Positions 59,786 to 64,000 of a stretch of DNA of 64,000 bases are shown here, in pieces (position 1 is the stretch's first letter; every line of letters begins with the position of its first letter). The notes beneath the pieces are model-generated. The model had not been told where the DNA came from. It saw only the letters and a list, made by a program, of their open reading frames with translations, and did not search any database. Both the position numbers and the translations under genes were made by a program. Origin of the DNA: Bacteroidia bacterium (GTDB lineage: Bacteria > Bacteroidota > Bacteroidia > Chitinophagales > Chitinophagaceae); assembly GCA_030429205.1 (NCBI GenBank), contig JAUICZ010000001.1, positions 1,726,806 through 1,790,805 on the forward strand, read 5' to 3'.

Positions 59786-61573
59786 ATGAAAAAAAATTAC
59801 TCTTTCCTCAAGCCTTTTTTATTGACCATTTTAGCTGCAATATTTTACAGTACCGTTTACGCTGTTAATTACACGGCTGTTGCGTCGGGTAACTTCAGCA
59901 GTAAACTCACATGGATGAATGGTAATGTACCTCCTGCATCACTGAAAGCAGGCGATAAAGTTTCAATCGCAAATGGAATAAATGTAACCCTGGACCAAAA
60001 TGTATTATTAACCCTGGCGGCAAATTTAGAAGTTGATGGAACATTGATGGGCGGGGCAGGTTATGTGTTGCAGGTTAACAACGGAACTTTAACCGGATCG
60101 GGAGATATTGATATAGATAGTATGTCTTGCGGTACGTTATCCGGTTTGGCATTTACGGGAAACTATTCGGTAAATAGTTTTTATACAACCAATGCCATGA
60201 TGGCGGCGGGTGCTAAAATAACGGTTAACAAAACACTGTATTTATCGGGCGGTGCTATGACTATTGCCAGTGGTACGCTCAACCTGAGCAATGGTGCTAC
60301 TATTGTGGTGAGCACAGGTAGCTTAAAAGTAACGGGTGGCTCTGCTGATCTTACATCTAACTACAACCTTATTTATAAAGGTGTGAGCGTACTGGCAGGT
60401 ATGGAGCTGAACGGTGCAGGTTTGCAGGCTGTAGAAGTGGATATGACGGGCGCAAATGAGGTTTCGCTATCTGCAGATGTTATGTTGATGGGGATGCTCA
60501 CATTGACTTCCGGCTACATGAACCTGAACGGACATACACTAACTTTTGCTACAGGGGCAGATCTTTCAGCAAGTGGTACAGGCGCATTTAAAGGCAGCGG
60601 TAGTTCTGATATTGAGGTGACGACGGCAACAGGGTTAACAGGTGCTTTGCGTTTTAGCCTGACGGGTGATAATGTACTAGGCGATCTAACCATTAATTGT
60701 TCCGGTAGTAGTGCTGTGGTGAAACTGGGGACTGAGTTGCGCATTAACGGTCAGCTGGAGTTGCTAAAAGGGCATTTGCATTTGCAAGCTCATAAACTGA
60801 TTTTACTAACGGGTGCTTCAGTTAACGGTGGGTCGAAAGATAGCTATGCCATCACATCGGGCGGTGGCAGGTTGGGTATAGATGTAAACGGTGGTACTAC
60901 ACAAATGTTTCACGTAGGTACAGAAAACAATTATGCCCCTTGTAAAATGACATCAAGCGCAGGCTCTATCAATACAAGATTAGATGTAGGTGTACAGGCA
61001 GATGTATTGTCTGACGGAACGACAGGATATTCTGTAGATGCAACACAACCACTGGTAGACGCTACCTGGTTTGTAGATAATACAAACTCGGGCAATTTAG
61101 ATTTTGAAATGGAATTGTATTGGGATGCTTCTATGGAGGTGAACAGCTTTAACAGAGCAAAGGCATACATCTCTCATTATACTGCTGCAGGTTGGGATGC
61201 CGATGCTGCTGTCGCGGCTACAATGGATGCTAATGGTATGTACAAATTGAGCCGTAAAGGAATAAAAACATTCAGCCCGTTTGCCGTGTTCGATGAGAAT
61301 ACCGCAGCGAGTGTAAACCAAATAGAAACCGGTGCACAAGCAATGACGTTGTACCCCAACCCCGCACAGAATACATTATATGTAAACTACCGGGGATACC
61401 GCTATCAGCAGGCAACACTGCAGATATATAATACAGTAGGGCAGCGCGTTGCAAGTATGCAGGTAAAAAATACCTTGACGTCTGTAGACCTTACAGACAT
61501 GAAAGCAGGCTTATATTTTCTGTATCTGGAAATTGATAACGCTGTGTATACCCTACAGTTTGTAAAACAGTAG
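59786..61573 (+). CDS. T9SS-secreted beta-helix protein (paralogue)
   Basis: 595 residues: signal peptide (to about 26), opening NYTAVASGNFSSKLTWMNGN and beta-helix strands (KVSIANGINVTLDQNVLLTL), long Ser/Gly/Thr-rich body, and a type A sorting domain from about 515 (LYPNPAQNTLYVNY, NTVGQRVASM, closing TLQFVKQ). Same architecture as 49750-51498. Export by T9SS and surface attachment are expected; ligand unknown. Confidence 0.85.
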   Translation: MKKNYSFLKPFLLTILAAIFYSTVYAVNYTAVASGNFSSKLTWMNGNVPPASLKAGDKVSIANGINVTLDQNVLLTLAANLEVDGTLMGGAGYVLQVNNGTLTGSGDIDIDSMSCGTLSGLAFTGNYSVNSFYTTNAMMAAGAKITVNKTLYLSGGAMTIASGTLNLSNGATIVVSTGSLKVTGGSADLTSNYNLIYKGVSVLAGMELNGAGLQAVEVDMTGANEVSLSADVMLMGMLTLTSGYMNLNGHTLTFATGADLSASGTGAFKGSGSSDIEVTTATGLTGALRFSLTGDNVLGDLTINCSGSSAVVKLGTELRINGQLELLKGHLHLQAHKLILLTGASVNGGSKDSYAITSGGGRLGIDVNGGTTQMFHVGTENNYAPCKMTSSAGSINTRLDVGVQADVLSDGTTGYSVDATQPLVDATWFVDNTNSGNLDFEMELYWDASMEVNSFNRAKAYISHYTAAGWDADAAVAATMDANGMYKLSRKGIKTFSPFAVFDENTAASVNQIETGAQAMTLYPNPAQNTLYVNYRGYRYQQATLQIYNTVGQRVASMQVKNTLTSVDLTDMKAGLYFLYLEIDNAVYTLQFVKQ

Positions 61574-61612
61574 GTACTTTTTGAGCATAACGGTTTAATA
61601 GTTGGCGTTATC

Positions 61613-61646
61613 ATACACCCTGTGATTCTTTTATCGCGGGGTGTAT
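61613..61646. terminator. Terminator between convergent T9SS genes
   Basis: ATACACCC and GGGTGTAT arms with a T-rich loop, followed by TTTATTATTG on the plus strand, between stops at 61573 and 61651. Confidence 0.7.
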
Positions 61647-61650
61647 TTTA

Positions 61651-63150
61651 TTATTGTTTCACTACCTTGCCCGTTATATATGCGGTGCCTTTGGCATTGC
61701 GGATATAGTATATATAGTTGCCCGGCGGCATATTCTTCATTGGTATATCAGTATTGTTTTTACCTGCACGGTATGGTAAAGTATCTCCGTCGTACACTAC
61801 ACGGCCTGTTGCATCGGCAAGGGTAATACGCAGTTGCTCATCGTTCTTCAGCTTCATATCTATATGCAGATCTTTACGAACGGGGTTGGGGTAGATGTCT
61901 ACCTCCGCATCGAACAACACTTTTTGTACGCCCAGGCGTTTGTGATTGTATGACATGAGTTCTGTACCATTCTTACAGTCGTTTGCGGCAAAATAAAGTT
62001 CATCGCCAATAACTGTTAACTCAGACGGTAAACTGCTACCTGCGCCTGCACAAAGATCGGCTACTAATACAGGAGGGTTGGTGCCATCGTAGGCAAACAG
62101 TTCGTAACCATTAGCACCATCGTCGGCAGTAAAAAACAATTGGTTGTTATATACAGTGAACTCTCTGGGCTCGCTGCTACCGTTGGGGTTTACTTTTGCT
62201 TCCAGCGTTACGTTGCTGTTCGACGGGTCGTAAGACCACAAATGACGATCGCCACTGGTGTCTCTACCCGCAAAATATATCTTGCCTTTATACTCTGCAA
62301 AAGCATTACTGAAAACAGGAGACAATCCGCTTAATGCAGATGCGCTGATGTCTGTCAGTCGTTGTGGCGGGTTGCTGTTATCGTATACATATAGCTCGCG
62401 CCCGTTTAAGAAAGTGGTAGCGCTGAAGTATAGTTTGTTGCCTATCACGGTCAGGTTAGCAGGGTTTGATGAGTTTGCCCCTGTGTCAATATCTGCTTCT
62501 ATGGCTGCCGTATTGGTTAGCGGGTTGTAGCTCCACAATTCAGACCCGTTTGCAGTGGTATTACACACAAAGAATATTTTAGAACCAAACTCAACCATCG
62601 GGCCGAAAACACTATTGTCTGCACCTGCATTAATATCTGTCAAACGTTTGGGGGCATTTACTGTATCATATTCATACAGCTCCAGTCCGTTAGTTGGTGT
62701 CCATGCGCTGAAGTATAGTTTGCTGTTCAGTACCACAAAATTGTCCGGTGCAGAACTGTCTGTATTAAAAGTAAGGTCGGCTACCAGTTTGGGCGCGTTT
62801 ACACCATCGTAACTAAACAGCTCCTCTCCCGATGCGCCGTTGGTAGCAGTAAAATATACCTTGCCACCCAAGCCTGCAATAGGGCGCTTAAAACCACTAC
62901 GTATAGCATTGGCAGAAGATGGGTTGATATTTTTGATGAGCTGTGCATTGTTTGCACCCGATACAGAATGCAGCTCTCTGCCGCTAGACCCGTTATTACC
63001 GTAGAAGTACAACAAACCTTTGTATGGTACCAGATATACAGGTGATGAACTGGCAAAGCCGTTAGCAACATCAAAGTTTTTAATGCCCGGTTGTGCTATT
63101 GCTGTAACAGATAGAGTTAAACCCAATATTATGGTAGATAAACGCCTCAT
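61651..63150 (-). CDS. T9SS-secreted ELW-x-x-DGT-like repeat protein (paralogue)
   Basis: 499 residues from the ATG at 63150 (signal MRRLSTIILGLTLSVTAIAQ; the longer frame is rejected). At least seven ELWxxDGT-like units are visible (GEELFSYDGVNAPK, GLELYEYDTVNAPK, GSELWSYNPL, GRELYVYDNSNPPQ, RHLWSYDPSN, GYELFAYDGTNPPV), predicting a propeller. Type A sorting domain from about 415 (DIYPNPVRKDLHIDMKL, ATGRVVYDG, closing VVKQ). Paralogue of 53495-55006. Confidence 0.85.
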   Translation of the reverse strand: MRRLSTIILGLTLSVTAIAQPGIKNFDVANGFASSSPVYLVPYKGLLYFYGNNGSSGRELHSVSGANNAQLIKNINPSSANAIRSGFKRPIAGLGGKVYFTATNGASGEELFSYDGVNAPKLVADLTFNTDSSAPDNFVVLNSKLYFSAWTPTNGLELYEYDTVNAPKRLTDINAGADNSVFGPMVEFGSKIFFVCNTTANGSELWSYNPLTNTAAIEADIDTGANSSNPANLTVIGNKLYFSATTFLNGRELYVYDNSNPPQRLTDISASALSGLSPVFSNAFAEYKGKIYFAGRDTSGDRHLWSYDPSNSNVTLEAKVNPNGSSEPREFTVYNNQLFFTADDGANGYELFAYDGTNPPVLVADLCAGAGSSLPSELTVIGDELYFAANDCKNGTELMSYNHKRLGVQKVLFDAEVDIYPNPVRKDLHIDMKLKNDEQLRITLADATGRVVYDGDTLPYRAGKNNTDIPMKNMPPGNYIYYIRNAKGTAYITGKVVKQ

Positions 63151-63327
63151 CTCAAATTCTTTGTGAACTGATAAAGTTATATAAATATGTGTAACCAATG
63201 GGTGTGAAACCGTTAAAAGCTTGTTGAAACACGACACAGATCTATAACTGATACTTAATGTCGTTAACAACTCATTAACAACCTGTAGCCGTCATGCTTC
63301 GTAATTTTTTAATTCAAACAAACAACT

Positions 63328-63594
63328 ATGCTTAATTACAAGGACTTTGAGACATTGGTCGTTGGTTATGAGCCTATGGAGAATGAGAAGTGGAAGCATA
63401 TTCTGCCTGCTGTCCCTTTGGCTCACCGCCACCGATTTGTAAAAACCTATGAGAAAGGGTTTGACATCCCTACAAGTTTCGACATGGTGATGACCAGCCA
63501 AACGATCAACGAAAAAGAGTATGATATCTTTTTAGATAAAATGGTTGAGGAAAGGGATGCGGAAAAGGAAGTTAAGTCCGAGTCGCCTGCATGA
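63328..63594 (+). CDS. Small acidic protein of unknown function
   Basis: 88 residues, no signal or membrane segment. Mixed with a charged tail (DKMVEERDAEKEVKSESPA). The opening MLNYKDFETLVVGYEPMENE is well formed, but I do not recognise the family. Confidence 0.55.
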   Translation: MLNYKDFETLVVGYEPMENEKWKHILPAVPLAHRHRFVKTYEKGFDIPTSFDMVMTSQTINEKEYDIFLDKMVEERDAEKEVKSESPA

Positions 63595-63650
63595 CATTTC
63601 TATTACAATTGATTGGCTGTATTTAGGTAAATTACATCTAAACTTATCTA

Positions 63651-64000
63651 ATGAAAGCATTTCTATACCTGACCTTTTTCATGCTTGCATGTAGCAGTAC
63701 ATATGCTCAAAAGTGGCGCTTGGTAGAATACCTTGTACAAGATTATGACCTGAACGATAGTACTAAGTTTGTAACAGTTGACTCTACGCGATACATATAC
63801 GATTATATAAATGGCAGAGGGGGCTTGCCGGGTGAACGTATACAGTATAATGTAAAAAGGAATTATGAGCGAGCAAATGCAAGTAGCCCGCTTAAGTTGA
63901 TGGAAGAGTCTGAAATGTTCTACCATTCCAATGATGACTTTCATTATAATATCAGATATGAGAAAATAGGTGCTGTTACACAAATATCAAGTATTGATAC
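63651..64000 (+). CDS. Secreted protein, cut by the window end
   Basis: Starts at the ATG at 63651 and continues past the window end. Signal MKAFLYLTFFMLACSSTYAQ; it could be cut at the AQ site or be a lipoprotein at LAC. The visible mature part (WRLVEYLVQDYDLNDSTKFV, YNVKRNYERANASS) resembles secreted domains of unknown function. 116 residues are visible. Confidence 0.65.
   Translation, partial: MKAFLYLTFFMLACSSTYAQKWRLVEYLVQDYDLNDSTKFVTVDSTRYIYDYINGRGGLPGERIQYNVKRNYERANASSPLKLMEESEMFYHSNDDFHYNIRYEKIGAVTQISSID

Noticed and set aside
1-64000. Insertion sequence, integrase or rRNA operon
   Set aside because: No transposase, recombinase or rRNA signatures were seen on either strand.

Overview
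The window is chromosomal DNA of a member of the Bacteroidota, probably of the Chitinophagales/Chitinophagaceae type; the rank below phylum is inference. Seven proteins end in type IX secretion (T9SS) type A sorting domains with YPNP motifs. Many small lipoproteins have SC or AC lipoboxes. Shine-Dalgarno sequences are mostly absent. Several promoters fit the Bacteroidota pattern TTTG/TTG-N18-20-TAnnTTTG. Genes lie on both strands in short operons separated by GC-rich hairpin terminators. One tRNA (Lys-UUU) is present; no rRNA, CRISPR array or recognisable insertion sequence was seen.

Region by region. 1-9.3 kb: a secreted Asp-box propeller, a Crp/Fnr regulator next to an isochorismatase-fold hydrolase with a strong inverted repeat between them, a PAS protein, a PhyH-type dioxygenase, two lipocalin-like lipoproteins and a GH25 lysozyme. 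9.3-17 kb: an M48 protease, a second Crp/Fnr regulator divergent from an NmrA-like reductase, a coupled pair made of a DoxX-glutathione peroxidase fusion and an OhrR-like MarR regulator, and a YycJ-like metallo-hydrolase. 17-19.4 kb: an AT-rich pair that looks like an orphan deaminase-type toxin with its immunity partner, a GAF/PAS sensor lacking a kinase domain, and tRNA-Lys. 19.7-31 kb: a T9SS fungalysin (M36) protease, an unrecognised three-gene envelope operon, and a rhomboid protease overlapping a lipoprotein gene. 31-43.3 kb: secreted proteins and lipoproteins, a membrane protein/XRE pair, a tandem gene duplication, and two GT-C-like membrane paralogues flanking a multi-PAS protein.

43.4-52.7 kb carries scattered phage-type genes: a self-cleaving CI/LexA-type repressor with a compact switch region, early genes including a RecT-like protein, a DUF4373 replication protein, a terminase-small-subunit-like gene and a gene broken at a T9 run. 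They are interleaved with ordinary membrane and T9SS genes, and no integrase, portal or capsid gene was recognised, so this is a decayed or dispersed prophage. Inside it sits a DUF559 (Vsr-like) nuclease gene enclosed by inverted copies of a palindromic repeat that also provides its stop codon. This is the clearest candidate for an under-described mobile unit in the window.

52.8-64 kb: a membrane J-domain protein, two ELW-x-x-DGT-like T9SS proteins and a second beta-helix T9SS protein, a single-domain response regulator, small Cys-rich lipoproteins, and a long intergenic stretch ending in a strong terminator that may encode a small RNA. The window ends inside a secreted-protein gene.
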